Under the pieces are notes generated by a model that did not search any database, was not told the origin of the DNA, and was given only the letters and a program-made list of their open reading frames with translations. 64,000 nucleotides of DNA from the NCBI GenBank assembly GCA_032622095.1, contig CP136064.1, positions 190,699,794 through 190,763,793 on the forward strand, in the 5' to 3' direction. The translations under genes were made by a program, and so were the position numbers. Of the stretch, positions 45,258 to 58,417 are shown in pieces; within the stretch, counting starts at the first letter, position 1, and every line of letters starts with the position of its first letter. This DNA is from Siphonodentalium dalli (taxonomy: Eukaryota > Mollusca > Scaphopoda > Gadilida > Siphonodentaliidae).

Positions 45258-46492
45258 GTGTAGCCTGTAGATATCACCTGATCACCCGTAGACAAGAAAA
45301 CCATCGTCAAAATGGTAACGCCACCAATATCATATTATTAGCCATAAATATAAATTATAATACAATTATTCTATAAACTAGCTTTAAAATTTTATGTGGG
45401 AAATTTGCATACTTCTATATTTCAAGTTTTCCCGTTTCTCGTGTTATACATTACTTTCTTCAAACTGTCTTCTTTATTACACAAGCTGATGGGCCCGACT
45501 TCGTCCGGGATGTTTCCCATCTGATTTCCGGCGAAAGGCGCGATTTGACCTTCATGATTTGACCCGTCCAAAAACACTCCCACCCGGAGAAAAGTATCCC
45601 TATAGGTATCAAATTTCGTCGAAATCCGTCCGTTTTACCCCACTTGACCTTCAATTAAAAAAATTGAAGGTCAAGGTAAGGTCGGAGTCATGATTTGACC
45701 CGTCCAAAACACTCCCCCGACAAAATACCCATAGGTATCAAATTTCGTCGAAATCCATCCGTTTTACCCGATTTGACCTTTGATTGACCACATTTTAGGT
45801 CAAGGTCACACCGATGTCACGATTTGACCCGTTCAAAACACTCCCCGGACAAAAGTATCCCTAGGTATCAAATTTCGCCGAAATGTGTCCGTTTTACCCA
45901 AATTGACCTTGCATTGACAGTTTTAAAGGTCAAGCAAGGTCAGGTCGGGCTCACGATTTGACCCGGACACAAATACCCATAAGTATCAAATTACGTTGAA
46001 ATCTATGGAAAGCCGAAGAGGACATGTTAGTTGCTAATTGCTAGATATACGACGCACGACTTGTCGCGGTATTTTAAAGGTGTTTCAAACTAGGAGATAG
46101 AAGGATTCTGCGTTTCAAATGGTGATGAATTATAGTAATTTATTCAAATTTTATGGCATAAATTGTTATTAAAACCCTAGAAAATAGCCTGTGGGTGTGG
46201 AATCCAATTTGATTATTTTTTTTAGTCGTCGGCCACTTCGCAAACGCTGTGAAATTTAGATGAAATTTACTTTTCCCGATAAATCCCACGGGCCCCGAAT
46301 TTAAAAACTGTAGCGGGGTGCCATCCCACCCGGATCAATCGCGGTCTTGTGAAAATGCGATAAAAAATAAAAAGTGCTGGACTTACCCCAAAAAAACCTT
46401 ACTTAAACAGTGTCCCTTTTTTGGCGGCGACAACCCCGGCCCTGTCCTCTCCTGTCTTCTCGGACCCTCGGATCCCCGGGAAACCTTGGGGA
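45258..46492 (+). repeat. Block E, copy 2
   Basis: Nearly identical to 40686-41920. Together with the adjacent array units it shows that 38705-43083 was duplicated as 43084-47657. Confidence 0.85.
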
Positions 46493-49400
46493 GTCCATGC
46501 TAAAACGCTGAATCAGCTGCTGATAAGCAGGTTACCAATTAAAATGCTGATCAGCAGATTTCCAAATTTCAGTTTAACTCAAATATACCGACGGTAGTCG
46601 GTCGCGGGTTGTGTAAATGACACGAAATATAAGTGTTATACAGGAAGGGGACACATTTTGACCGCCTGCCATGCCCGTTCAACAGTTCAAAATCCCGTTC
46701 AGCAGTACGGCGGCTGCAGTTCGCCATGGCCGTTCAACAGTTCAAAATCCCGATCAGCAGTAAGGCGGCTGCAGTTCGTCAGATTATCGCGAACGCAGTT
46801 TATCTCAATTATAACAAAGTTAGTCGAGTTTAATGATGACTTGTAATCGATGGGCCATAACCATATACAGGGGAGGAAAACCATTCGACGGACATTCACC
46901 CCCAGTTTAGCAGTTCAAAATCCCGTTCAGCAGTTCATAAGGAGCAGCTCATGCAGCTGATTCCCCGAACGCAGTTTAACTAAATTATAATGAAGTTATT
47001 CGAGAATAGTTTATGCAAACGACATGATCGACGTGCCTTAACTAAATACAAAGAGAGAACACCATTTGACCGACCTCCACCCAGGTAGTTCAACAGTTCA
47101 AAATCCCGTTCAGCACGTTATTCAGCAGATTACACCGAACGCAGTTTAACCGATTTTTAACGAGGATTGTCGGGTATATGTTGTGCAAATGACTATCGAT
47201 GGAACATAACCAAATACAGGGATGGAACACCATTTGTCCCATTTTGCTGGGACAGACACACAGACATGCTACTATTTTGTGTCTATTTTGGAACGATCTT
47301 GGTAACCTGTCGTTAACCAACATGGATTACGGTACCCTATACAGTAGATCAAGATTCATCATACTAGTAATTATGCATGATATGATCCAGCGATGTATAT
47401 ATGTATGCATGTCGTGCATGATCTAATAAAAGTTAAACCTACCTTCTACAATTTTTGGAAATACCAATGTGCTATCTGCATCGCTACCAACACATTTTTG
47501 GTTGACTGTTACCCATTCATTCGGCCTATCTCGGAGACAAGAACGTTCCAGTATGCAAACCGAATGTGAATATAAAGGTAATAATATTTCGCGGAAATGT
47601 AATCACGTGATACCGATTCCTGGTATTTCCAAGTGAAAGTGAAAGCGAAAGTGAATGCATATAACGGGAGTACCTAAAACCAGCGATGTATATACGTCCA
47701 TGCTAAAACGCTGAATCAGCTGCTGATAAGCAGGTTACCAATTAAAATGCTGATCAGCAGATTTCCAAATTTCAGTTTAACTCAAATATACCGACGGTAG
47801 TTGGTCGCGGGTTGTGTAAATGGCACGTAATATAAGTGTTATACAGGAAGGGGACACATTTTGACCGCCTGCCATGCCCGTTCAACAGTTCAAAATCCCG
47901 TTCAGCAGTACGGCGGCTGCAGTTCGCCATGGCCGTTCAACAGTTCAAAATCCCGATCAGCAGTAAGGCGGCTGCAGTTCGTCAGATTATCGCGAACGCA
48001 GTTTATCTCAATTATAACAAAGTTAGTCGAGTTTAATGATGACTTGTAATCGATGGGCCATAACCATATACAGGGGAGGAAAACCATTCGACGGACATTC
48101 ACCCCCAGTTTAGCAGTTCAAAATCCCGTTCAGCAGCTCATGCAGCTGATTCCCCGAACGCAGTTTAACTAAATTATAATGAAGTTATTCGGGAATAGTT
48201 TATGCAAACGACATGATCGACGTGCCTTAACTAAATACAAAGAGAGAACACCATTTGACCGACCTCCACCCAGGTATAGTTCAACAGTTCAAAATCCCGT
48301 TCAGCACGTTATTCAGCAGATTCCACCGAACGCAGTTTAACCGATTTTTAACGAGGATTGTCGGGTATATGTTGTGCAAATGACTATCGATGGAACATAA
48401 CCAAATACAGGGATGGAACACCATTTGTCCCATTTTGCTGGGACAGACACACAGACATGCTACTATTTTGTGTCTATTTTGGAACGATCTTGGTAACCTG
48501 TCGTTAACTAACATGGATTACTGTACCCTACAGTATAGATCAAGATTCATCATACTAGTAATTATGCATGATATGATCCAGCGATGTATATATGTATGCA
48601 TGTCGTGCATGATCTAATAAAAGTCAAACCTACCTTCTACAATTTTTGGAAATACCAATGTGCTATCTGCATCGCTACCAACACATTTTTGGTTGACTGT
48701 TACCCATTCATTCTGCCTATCTCGGAGACAAGAACGTTCCAGCATGCAAACCGAATGTGAATATAAATGTAATAATATTTCGCGGAAATGTAATCACGTG
48801 ATACCGATTCCTGGTATTTCCAAGTGAAAGTGAACGCGAAAGTGAATGCATATAACGGGAGTACCTAAAACCAGCGATGTATATACGTCCATGCTAAAAC
48901 GCTGAATCAGCTGCTGATAAGCAGGTTACCAATTAAAATGCTGATCAGCAGATTTCCAAATTTCAGTTTAACTCAAATATACCGACGGTAGTCGGTCGCG
49001 GGTTGTGTAAATGACACGTAATATAAGTGTTATACAGGAAGGGGACACATTTTGACCGCCTGCCATGCCCGTTCAACAGTTCAAAATCCCGTTCAGCAGT
49101 ACGGCGGCTGCAGTTCGCCATGACCGTTCAACAGTTCAAAATCCCGATCAGCAGTAAGGCGGCTGCAGTTCGTCAGATTATCGCGAACGCAGTTTATCTC
49201 AATTATAACAAAGTTAGTCGAGTTTAATGATGACTTGTAATCGATGGGCCATAACCATATACAGGGGAGGAAAACCATTCGACGGACATTCACCCCCCAG
49301 TTTAGCAGTTCAAAATCCCGTTCAGCAGTTCATAAGGAGCAGCTCATGCAGCTGATTCCCCGAACGCAGTTTAACTAAATTATAATGAAGTTATTCGAGA

Positions 49401-51378
49401 ATAGTTTATGCAAACGACATGATCGACGTGCCTTAACTAAATACAAAGAGAGAACACCATTTGACCGACCTCCACCCAGGTATAGTTCAACAGTTCAAAA
49501 TCCCGTTCAGCACGTTATTCAGCAGATTCCACCGAACGCAGTTTAACCGATTTTTAACGAGGATTGTCGGGTATATGTTGTGCAAATGACTATCGATGGA
49601 ACATAACCAAATACAGGGATGGAACACCATTTGTCCCATTTTGCTGGGACAGACACACAGACATGTTACTATTTTGTGTCTATTTTGGAACGATCTTGGT
49701 AACCTGTCGTTAACCAACATGGATTACTGTGCCCTACAGTAGATCAAGATTCATCATACTAGTAATTATGCATGATATGATCCAGCGATGTATATATGTA
49801 TGCATGTCGTGCATGATCTAATAAAAGTTAAACCTACCTTCTACAATTTTTGGAAATACCAATGTGCTATCTGCATCGCTACCAACACATTTTTGGTTGA
49901 CTGTTACCCATTCATTCGGCCTATCTCGGAGACAAGAACGTTCCAGCATGCAAACCGAATGTGAATATAAAGGTAATAATATTTCGCGGAAATGTAATCA
50001 CGTGATACCGATTCCTGGTATTTCCAAGTGAAAGCGAAAGTGAATGCATATAACGGGAGTACCTAAAACCAGCGATGTATATACGTCCATGCTAAAACGC
50101 TGAATCAGCTGCTGATAAGCAGGTTACCAATTAAAATGCTGATCAGCAGATTTCCAAATTTCAGTTTAACTCAAATATACCGACGGTAGTCGGTCGCGGG
50201 TTGTGTAAATGACACGTAATATAAGTGTTATACAGGAAGGGGACACATTTTGACCGCCTGCCATGCCCGTTCAACAGTTCAAAATCCCGTTCAGCAGTAC
50301 GGCGGCTGCAGTTCGCCATGGCCGTTCAACAGTTCAAAATCCCGATCAGCAGTAAGGCGGCTGCAGTTCGTCAGATTATCGCGAACGCAGTTTATCTCAA
50401 TTATAACAAAGTTAGTCGAGTTTAATGATGACTTGTAATCGATGGGCCATAACCATATACAGGGGAGGAAAACCATTCGACGGACATTCACCCCCAGTTT
50501 AGCAGTTCAAAATCCCGTTCAGCAGTTCATAAGGAGCAGCTCATGCAGCTGATTCCCCGAACGCAGTTTAACTAAATTATAATGAAGTTATTCGAGAATA
50601 GTTTATGCAAACGACATGATCGACGTGCCTTAACTAAATACAAAGAGAGAACACCATTTGACCGACCTCCACCCAGGTATAGTTCAACAGTTCAAAATCC
50701 CGTTCAGCACGTTATTCAGCAGATTCCACCGAACGCAGTTTAACCGATTTTTAACGAGGATTGTCGGGTATATGTTGTGCAAATGACTATCGATGGAACA
50801 TAACCAAATACAGGGATGGAACACCATTTGTCCCATTTTGCTGGGACAGACACACAGACATGCTACTATTTTGTGTCTATTTTGGAACGATCTTGGTAAC
50901 CTGTCGTTAACCAACATGGATTACTGTACCCTACAGTAGATCAAGATTCGTCATACTAGTAATTATGCATGATATGATCCAGCGATGTATATATGTAGGC
51001 ATGATCTAATAAAAGTTAAACCTACCTTCTACAATTTTTGGAAATATGAATGTGCTATCTGCATCGCTACCAACACATTTTTGGTTTACTGTTACCCATT
51101 CATTCGGCCTATCTCGGAGACAAGAACGTTCCAGCATGCAAACCGAATGTGAATATAAAGGTAATAATATTTCGCGGAAATGTAATCACGTGATACCGAT
51201 TCCTGGTATTTCCAAGTGAAAGTGAAAGTGAATGCATATAACGGGAGTACCTAAAACCAGCGATGTATATACGTCCATGCTAAAACGCTGAATCAGCTGC
51301 TGATAAGCAGGTTACCAATTAAAATGCTGATCAGCAGATTTCCAAATTTCAGTTTAACTCAAATATACCGACGGTAGT

Positions 51379-52405
51379 GAGGTATGTAATTTAGCGGGAT
51401 TAACACAAATGCGCACGGCGGGTTTGCTGTAGTTAAGCCGACAAAGGAGCATTGTGTGGCTCTGCGGCAACGTGATCCCTGTATTGACAAACCCGCAGGC
51501 GCTGACAGTTCTATTGAGGCTGCGGATATCCACACACCCGCATGCCTCATAAACCAACACATGCGCAGAGTGGAAATTGCGCATTACAATCAACATGTCT
51601 CATAAACCAACTAATTGCCGTTACAAAAAAACACGCAACTGAAATGGCGCAAAATGAGTACAAGACTTTATGTGACGAACTCAAGTGTTCTAAAAGTGTC
51701 CAGGCTGTCGTCACATCAGCAGGTCGAGTGTGTCCAGCACATCTCAGAATGATTCTTGGAGAACTGTCTCGTGCTATTCTGCAATTCGGCGGCGATGAAA
51801 AGGTCCCGAAAATATTGACACAAGTTGTTAAAGGACAAACTAATCTTGTTGATCCAACGAAACAAAGTGATTTCGGTTTAGTCATTAAAACGTGTCCATT
51901 GTTGAAAGATCTCCTGAACTGTAAGACAATAGCTCCAAATGTGAGAGCACTGTTGGGCGAAATGTTGTCTCCGAATAAATGGTGATGGGACAAAAATGTT
52001 GTAGTTCGTTAATTATTACTCAATATATGGCATGCGCGAATGTAGCATAATCTTATTACAGCACCGACATTTGCGCATTGAATAATGTTTTTATGGCATG
52101 CGTTAATGTGTTATTAGGCACATGCGCAAATGTTTAGTTAGGCACTGCCCATTTGTCTGGTCCTAATCCGATTCACGCACGATGTGATCATAATTACCAA
52201 CACGCGTCTTAGAAGACCACGCCCATGCCTGTTTGTGACAACATGTAATCCAATTCCGCATGTCTTCGGCGCGTGAAAGGAGTAAACCGCGCCTTTGTGT
52301 CTTTCCTTAGGGCATTTGCGCAAGCCAATAAGATGCTCTTTTGAGCTGTCAATCACACTAACCCGCCGTGCTCCTTTGTGGTATATGAGGCAAATTACAT
52401 ATATG
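51379..52405. mobile_element. 1,027-bp inverted-repeat element, copy 2
   Basis: Same length and same position in array unit 10 as copy 1 in unit 2, flanked by CGGTAGT at 51372-51378 and 52406-52412. I count six substitutions between the copies. Identical insertion sites show that it was copied with the array and did not insert twice. Confidence 0.8.
51542..51985 (+). CDS. Hypothetical 147-residue protein of the 1,027-bp element, copy 2
   Basis: Encodes the same protein as 36782-37225; the only difference seen is CTC to CTG in a Leu codon. No domain recognised. The remaining five differences between the two elements lie outside the frame, which is compatible with but does not prove constraint. 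Confidence 0.4.
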   Translation: MPHKPTHAQSGNCALQSTCLINQLIAVTKKHATEMAQNEYKTLCDELKCSKSVQAVVTSAGRVCPAHLRMILGELSRAILQFGGDEKVPKILTQVVKGQTNLVDPTKQSDFGLVIKTCPLLKDLLNCKTIAPNVRALLGEMLSPNKW

Positions 52406-54739
52406 CGGTAGTCGGTCGCGAGTTGTGTAAATGACACGTAATATAAGTGTTATACAGGAAGGGGACACATTTTGACCGCCTGCCATGCCCGTTCAACAGT
52501 TCAAACTCCCGTTCAGCAGTACGGCGGCGCCATGGCCGTTCAACAGTTCAAAATCCCCATCAGCAGTAAGGCGGCTGCAGTTCGTCAGATTATCGCGAAC
52601 GCAGTTTATCTCAATTATAACAAAGTTAGTCGAGTTTAATGATGACTTGTAATCGATGGGCCATAACCATATACAGGGGAGGAAAACCATTCGACGGACA
52701 TTCACCCCCAGTTTAGCAGTTCAAAATCCCGTTCAGCAGTTCATAAGGAGCAGCTCATGCAGCTGAATCCCCGAACGCAGTTTAACTAAATTATAATGAA
52801 GTTATTCGAGAATAGTTTATGCAAACGACATGATCGACGTGCCTTAACTAAATACAAAGAGAGAACACCATTTGACCGACCTCCACCCAGGTAGTTCAAC
52901 AGTTCAAAATCCCGTTCAGCACGTTATTCAGCAGATTACACCGAACGCAGTTTAACCGATTTTTAACGAGGATTGTCGGGTATATGTTGTGCAAATGACT
53001 ATCGATGGAACATAACCAAATACAGGGATGGAACACCATTTGTCCCATTTTGCTGGGACAGACACACAGACATGCTACTATTTTGTGTCTATTTTGGAAC
53101 AATCTTGGTAACCTGTCGTTAACCAACATGGATTACTGTACCCTACAGTAGATCAAGATTCATCATACTAGTAATTATGCATGATATGATCCAGCGATGT
53201 ATATATGTATGCATGTCGTGCATGATCTAATAAAAGTTAAACCTACCTTCTACAATTTTTGGAAATACCAATGTGCTATCTGCATCGCTACCAACACATT
53301 TTTGGTTGACTGTTACCCATTCATTCGGCCTATCTCGGAGACAAGAACGTTCCAGCATGCAAACCGAATGTGAATATAAATGTAATAATATTTCGCGGAA
53401 ATGTAATCACGTGATACCGATTCCTGGTATTTCCAAGTGAAAGTGAAAGCGAAAGTGAATGCATATAACGGGAGTACCTAAAACCAGCGATGTATATACG
53501 TCCATGCTAAAACGCTGAATCAGCTGCTGATAAGCAGGTTACCAATTAAAATGCTGATCAGCAGATTTCCAAATTTCAGTTTAACTCAAATATACCGACG
53601 GTAGTCGGTCGCGGGTTGTGTAAATGACACGTAACATAAGTGTTATACAGGAAGGGGACACATTTTGACCGTCTGCCATGCCCGTTCAACAGTTCAAAAT
53701 CCCGTTCAGCAGTACGGCGGCTGCAGTTCGCCATGGCCGTTCAACAGTTCAAAATCCCGATCAGCAGTAAGGCGGCTGCAGTTCGTCAGATTATCGCGAA
53801 CGCAGTTTATCTCAATTATAACAAAGTTAGTCGAGTTTAATGATGACTTGTAATCGATGGGCCATAACCATATACAGGGGAGGAAAACCATTCGACGGAC
53901 ATTCACCCCCAGTTTAGCAGTTCAAAATCCCGTTCAGCAGTTCATAAGGAGCAGCTCATGCAGCTGATTCCCCGAACGCAGTTTAACTAAATTATAATGA
54001 AGTTATTCGGGAATAGTTTATGCAACGACATGATCGACGTGCCTTAACTAAATACAAAGAGAGAACACCATTTGACCGACCTCCACCCAGGTATAGTTCA
54101 ACAGTTCAAAATCCCGTTCAGCACGTTATACAGCAGATTCCACCGAACGCAGTTTAACCGATTTTTAACGAGGATTGCCGGGTATATGTTGTGCAAATGA
54201 CTATCGATGGAACATAACCAAATACAGGGATGGAACACCATTTGTCCCATTTTGCTGGGACAGACACACAGACATGCTACTATTTTGTGTCTATTTTGGA
54301 ACGATCTTGGTAACCTGTCGTTAACCAACATGGATTACTGTACCCTACAGTATATATCAAGATTCATCATACTAGTAATTATGCATGATATGATCCAGCT
54401 GATTCATAATCCATTCATTCATATGCATTCATTCGTATTTTTTACATATTCATTCACGTTCATGTTATTATGTATATATGTTCTTATGTTATTATTGTTA
54501 TCATCCGAATAAATAATTATCACTATACTACCCAACTATCCAATCTATCTCCTGACAACCCTTAGAGAGAGAGACAGACAGAGGGAGGGAGAGAGTGAGA
54601 GAGAAAGCAAGCAAAAAGACACAAAAGAAAACCAACTTAAATAAGACATTATCCCTTGGGGCGAGCTGGCCCGGTGCGAGCTGGCCCGGGGGGGGGAGCT
54701 GGCACAGGTCGACTGGGGCGACTGGGCCCGTTTCCAAAA

Positions 54740-54940
54740 ATGGACGCCACCGTTATGACAAAATACAATGTGTTGCTCACTGGACAGGCGGGCACAGGCA
54801 AATCCACTTGCCTCAACAAATGGTACAAGACAAGCAATGTCAGAAATGGTAACGCGCTCATGATCATATATTATACACATGATTGTAATTATAAAGAATA
54901 TAGACATAGCTTGTCACAAACCAAAAATCAACATTATTGA
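54740..54940 (+). CDS. P-loop NTPase fragment, copy 3
   Basis: Same 66-codon frame with GQAGTGKS intact; one replacement downstream (NALMII for NALKII). Confidence 0.4.
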   Translation: MDATVMTKYNVLLTGQAGTGKSTCLNKWYKTSNVRNGNALMIIYYTHDCNYKEYRHSLSQTKNQHY

Positions 54941-55063
54941 CATAATAATGTAAAGGACAATAAACGAAATTGAAATTCCCAAATACACCTTTTATCGGAC
55001 TCGGCCTCCTGGTCGCGCAGTTCGACTTTTAAACCGGAAAAAAACCCATTATCTATAAATAAA

Positions 55064-55204
55064 ATGCCCAGCGGACCACAGCTATCAAGAATTTGGAGAA
55101 CAGTACGCATGCGTGCTAATTACGACCTCAACGCAAGTGGGAGAGCTGTTTGTCGCCTTGGATCAACGGGGGCAGCGAGCACCTCATCAAACTCGAAGTT
55201 GTAA
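55064..55204 (+). CDS. Possible 46-residue basic ORF, copy 3 of block D
   Basis: Same frame and apparently the same sequence as 44704-44844. Function unknown. Confidence 0.25.
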   Translation: MPSGPQLSRIWRTVRMRANYDLNASGRAVCRLGSTGAASTSSNSKL

Positions 55205-55275
55205 CCCGGAAGTAAGTTCAAACCAAATTTGAATATGGCCGCCAGAGAGGCATACCTTTCTTTTTATATTAGTAA

Positions 55276-56013
55276 CTAGCCGATGAGCCCGACGTTGTCC
55301 GGGCTATTCAAAAACCAAATTTCAAGTCGATAGCTCTACCCGTTTCCGAGATCTAGTCTGCGCATGCGCGAAGCTGGCGTCGCACGGGCTCGGCGACCCG
55401 ATAAAATTCGTATCCGGGGCAAGATACTTGCACATACCAAATTTCAAGTCGATAGCTCCACCCGTTTCCGAGATCTCGTCTGCGCATGCGCGAAACTGGC
55501 GTCGCACGGGCTCGGCGACCCGATAAAATTCGTATCAGGGGCAAGATACATTCACATAGCAAATTTCAAGTCGATAGCTCCACCCGTTTCCGAGATCTCG
55601 TCTGCGCATGCGCGAAGCTGGCGTCGCACGGGCTCGGCGACCCGATAAAATTCGTATCCGGGGCAAGATACTTGCACATACCAAATTTCAAGTCGATAGC
55701 TCCACCCGTTTCCGAGACCTCGTCTGCGCATGCGCGAAACTGGCGTCGCACGGGCTCGGCGACCCGATAAAATTCGTATCCGGGGCAAGATACATTCACA
55801 TAGCAAATTTCAAGTCGATAGCTCCACCCGTTTCCGAGATCTCGTCTGCGCATGCGCGAAGCGGGCGCCGCACGGGCTCGCCAATACGACAACGACGACC
55901 GCCTGGTCAAACTACACACACGTACCAAGTTTCGTCCCGATCGGTCGAGAATCGTAGATTTGTATCAATGACAGACAAACATACAGACAGAGGTCTTCAA
56001 AATATATATGAGA
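55276..56013 (+). mobile_element. 738-bp insertion of ~4.5 tandem 122-bp repeats with a CAGACA tail
   Basis: Absent from the matching places in blocks 1 and 2 (next to ATTAGTAA). It begins GCCGATGAGCCCGACGTTGT. The 122-bp unit contains CAAATTTCAAGTCGATAGCT, CTGCGCATGCGCGAA and GGCTCGGCGACCCG. Alternate units differ (GAAGCTGG versus GAAACTGG), so the higher-order period is 244 bp. It ends in GACAGACAAACATACAGACA. This head, repeat and tail plan recurs in invertebrate dispersed repeats; the mechanism is not assigned. Confidence 0.75.
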
Positions 56014-56171
56014 TAAAATATTTGTGACATGTACCTGTGGGCATGACCTGGCGATGTATATAATACGTCCGTGCATGATCTGATAAAAGTTATATAAACA
56101 TACCTTCTACGATTGCAACTACCAATGTGCTATCTGCATCGCTACTATGCAACACTTTGATTGACTGTTAC

Positions 56172-57314
56172 CAGGGATGTGGCTAGAGGGGGGTGTGGGG
56201 GTGTCTCACCCCCCAGCAGAGAGCTATATTTTCAATAGTTGGAAATTTCATACCTGCCACAACTAAATTTCACACCAACAATAGGTTGAAAATGTTCTTG
56301 TAGTTTGATTATAAAACAATTTATTGTTTTTCGACCAATATTTGCATATGATCCTATTTTTGGTCAAAAATTTTGACAGAAATGGTCATCAGTTGGAAAT
56401 TTTCCAACCTTAGGGGGGTGACAGGTTGGAAATTTCCAACACTTGGAAAGCTTGTGTCCTGGTCCCTCCCCCGTGGCCAGTCAAAAACTTCTAGTTAATT
56501 TAAGAAAACAATATTGTCATACAATTGGTCAACATTGTCATTGGAATTGTCATCAGTTGGAAATTTTCCAACAGTAGGAAGGCTTGAGGATAGTCTAGAT
56601 GTTAGGATTTTGCGATTTTCTTGTTCAGATTTCAAAATTTTCGCACACCGGGCCGAACCATGGTCGGCCCGGTGTGTCATTGTCCCATCCACATGGCCAA
56701 TACAAAACTGATAATTAGTTTAGCAAAACAATATTTTACTACATTTGGTCAAACTTGTAGACATAAATGGTCATCAGTTGAAGAATTTTCCAACCTGAGG
56801 TTTGAAATTTCCAACACTAGGAAAGCTTCAGTTGAGGCCAGTCTAGATGCTAGGATTTGCGATTTTCTTGTATAGTTTTAAAAAATTTCTCACACCGGGC
56901 CAAACAACCATGGTCGGCCCGGTGTTTCCTGGTCTGTTGTCGGTAGCTGTGTGCATTTGTCTGGAATTAGATTACTAGTTGTTTTTTTGGGGGGCAATTT
57001 TCAGGTTAAAATATCTTAATGTTCTCATACTGGGAAAATAGAAGCATGGTTTATGAATATATAGGAAATTAGGCCTGAGCATGAGGTACAAGGGTGGGGG
57101 GGGGGGGGGGTGGTGCATATGGAATTATGCAAAAGCAAATGGAATTATGCAAAAAGTTGTGTTGGTGCGATTCCGACTCAATGGGGAGGGGTGCAAATGG
57201 AATTATGCAAAAAGTTGTGTTGGTGTGATTCCGACTCAAGGGGGGGGGGGTGCAGTTGGAAATTCCCAAGGTGGACACCCCCCCCCCAGCGGAGACCCTC
57301 TAGCCACATCCCTG
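56172..57314. mobile_element. 1,143-bp hAT-type non-autonomous element, perfect 8-bp duplication
   Basis: Inverted ends CAGGGATGTGGCTAGAGGG are flanked by ACTGTTAC at 56164-56171 and 57315-57322. The matching sites near 40495 and 45067 are empty and carry one ACTGTTAC, which proves insertion after the block was duplicated. The interior has the family words TTGGAAATTT, GATGCTAGGATTT and a CCGGGCCGAACCATGGTCGG near-palindrome. No transposase. Confidence 0.95.
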
Positions 57315-57499
57315 ACTGTTACCCATTCACTCGGCCTATTTCGGAGATAAGAACGTTCCAGCAAGAAAACAGAATGTGAATGTAAAGGTAAGATCGTATT
57401 TCGAGGAAATGTAATCACGTCATACCTATTCATGCATTACCTGTTCTGGCCGCTTCAGTCACCTGGTATTTCCAAGTGAAAGAAATACAATTTCTTTGA

Positions 57500-58417
57500 G
57501 GCCTAGTGTAGCCTGTAGATATCACCTGATCACCCGTAGACAAGAAAACCATCGTCAAAATGGTAACGCCACCAATATCATATTATTAGCCATAAATATA
57601 AATTATAATACAATTATTCTATAAACTAGCTTTAAAATTTTATGTGGGAAATTTGCATACTTCTATATTTCAAGTTTTCCCGTTTCTCGTGTTATACATT
57701 ACTTTCTTCAAACTGTCTTCTTTATTACACAAGCTGATGGGCCCGACTTCGTCCGGGATGTTTCCCATCTGATTTCCGGCGAAAGGCGCGATTTGACCTT
57801 CATGATTTGACCCGTCCAAAAACACTCCCACCCGGAGAAAAGTATCCCTATAGGTATCAAATTTCGTCGAAATCCGTCCGTTTTACCCCACTTGACCTTT
57901 AATTAAAAAAATTGAAGGTCAAGGTAAGGTCGGAGTCATGATTTGACCCGTCCAAAACACTCCCCCGACAAAAGTACCCATAGGTATCAAATTTCGTCGA
58001 AATCCATCCGTTTTACCCGATTTGACCACATTTTAGGTCAATGTCACACCGATGTCACGATGTCGATCAAAACACTCCCCGGACAAAAGTATCCCTAGGT
58101 ATCAAATTTCGCCGAAATGTGTCCGTTTTACCCAAATTGACCTTGCATTGACAGTTTTAAAGGTCAAGGTCAGGTCGGGCTCACGATTTGACCCGTCCAC
58201 TTCCCGGACACAAATACCCATAAGTATCAAATTACGTTGAAATCTATGGAAAGCCGAAGAGGACATGTTAGTTGCTAATTGCTAGATATACGACGCACGA
58301 CTTGTCGCGGTATTTTAAAGGTGTTTCAAACTAGGAGATAGAAGGATTCTGCGTTTCAAATGGTGATGAATTATAGTAATTTATTCAAATTTTATGGCAT
58401 AAATTGTTATTAAAACC
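57500..58417 (+). repeat. Block E, copy 3, cut at an inversion
   Basis: Follows copies 1 and 2 (with small deletions in the tandem repeats near 58025 and 58060) up to TTATTAAAACC, then departs from them. Confidence 0.85.

Larger units (their letters stand above)
54399..56050 (+). repeat. Inserted block D, copy 3, with a 122-bp repeat element inside
   Basis: Same layout as the other two blocks; the GC-rich minisatellite is shorter and carries a G-run. It is interrupted at 55276 by a 738-bp repeat element. Confidence 0.85.
35282..58417 (+). repeat. Complex tandem array of an ~1.19-kb unit, 11 copies
   Basis: Units start (CATATAACGGGAGTACC, or GTCCATGCTAAAACGC where the start is lost) at 35282, 36473, 38705, 41921, 43084, 46493, 47658, 48849, 50047, 51235 and 53462. 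Plain units are about 1.16-1.2 kb. Inside each, CAGTTCAAAATCCCGTTCAG followed by GAACGCAGTTTA recurs three or four times, so the unit itself grew from a repeat of about 200 bp. Units 2 and 10 carry a 1,027-bp element. Units 3, 5 and 11 carry a further block of several kilobases. Units 1-3 match units 9-11 at a nearly constant offset of about 14.76 kb, and units 3-4 match 5-6. No frame longer than 77 codons persists in the plain unit. Confidence 0.95.

Noticed and set aside
35460-54331. 62-, 66- and 77-codon frames in every 1.19-kb unit
   Set aside because: They fall on both strands over the same bases, change length with small indels, and show no domain.
55364-56027. 94-139-codon frames in the 122-bp repeats
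   Set aside because: The repeat length is not a multiple of three and frames are open on both strands, so they are chance products of stop-poor GC-rich repeats.
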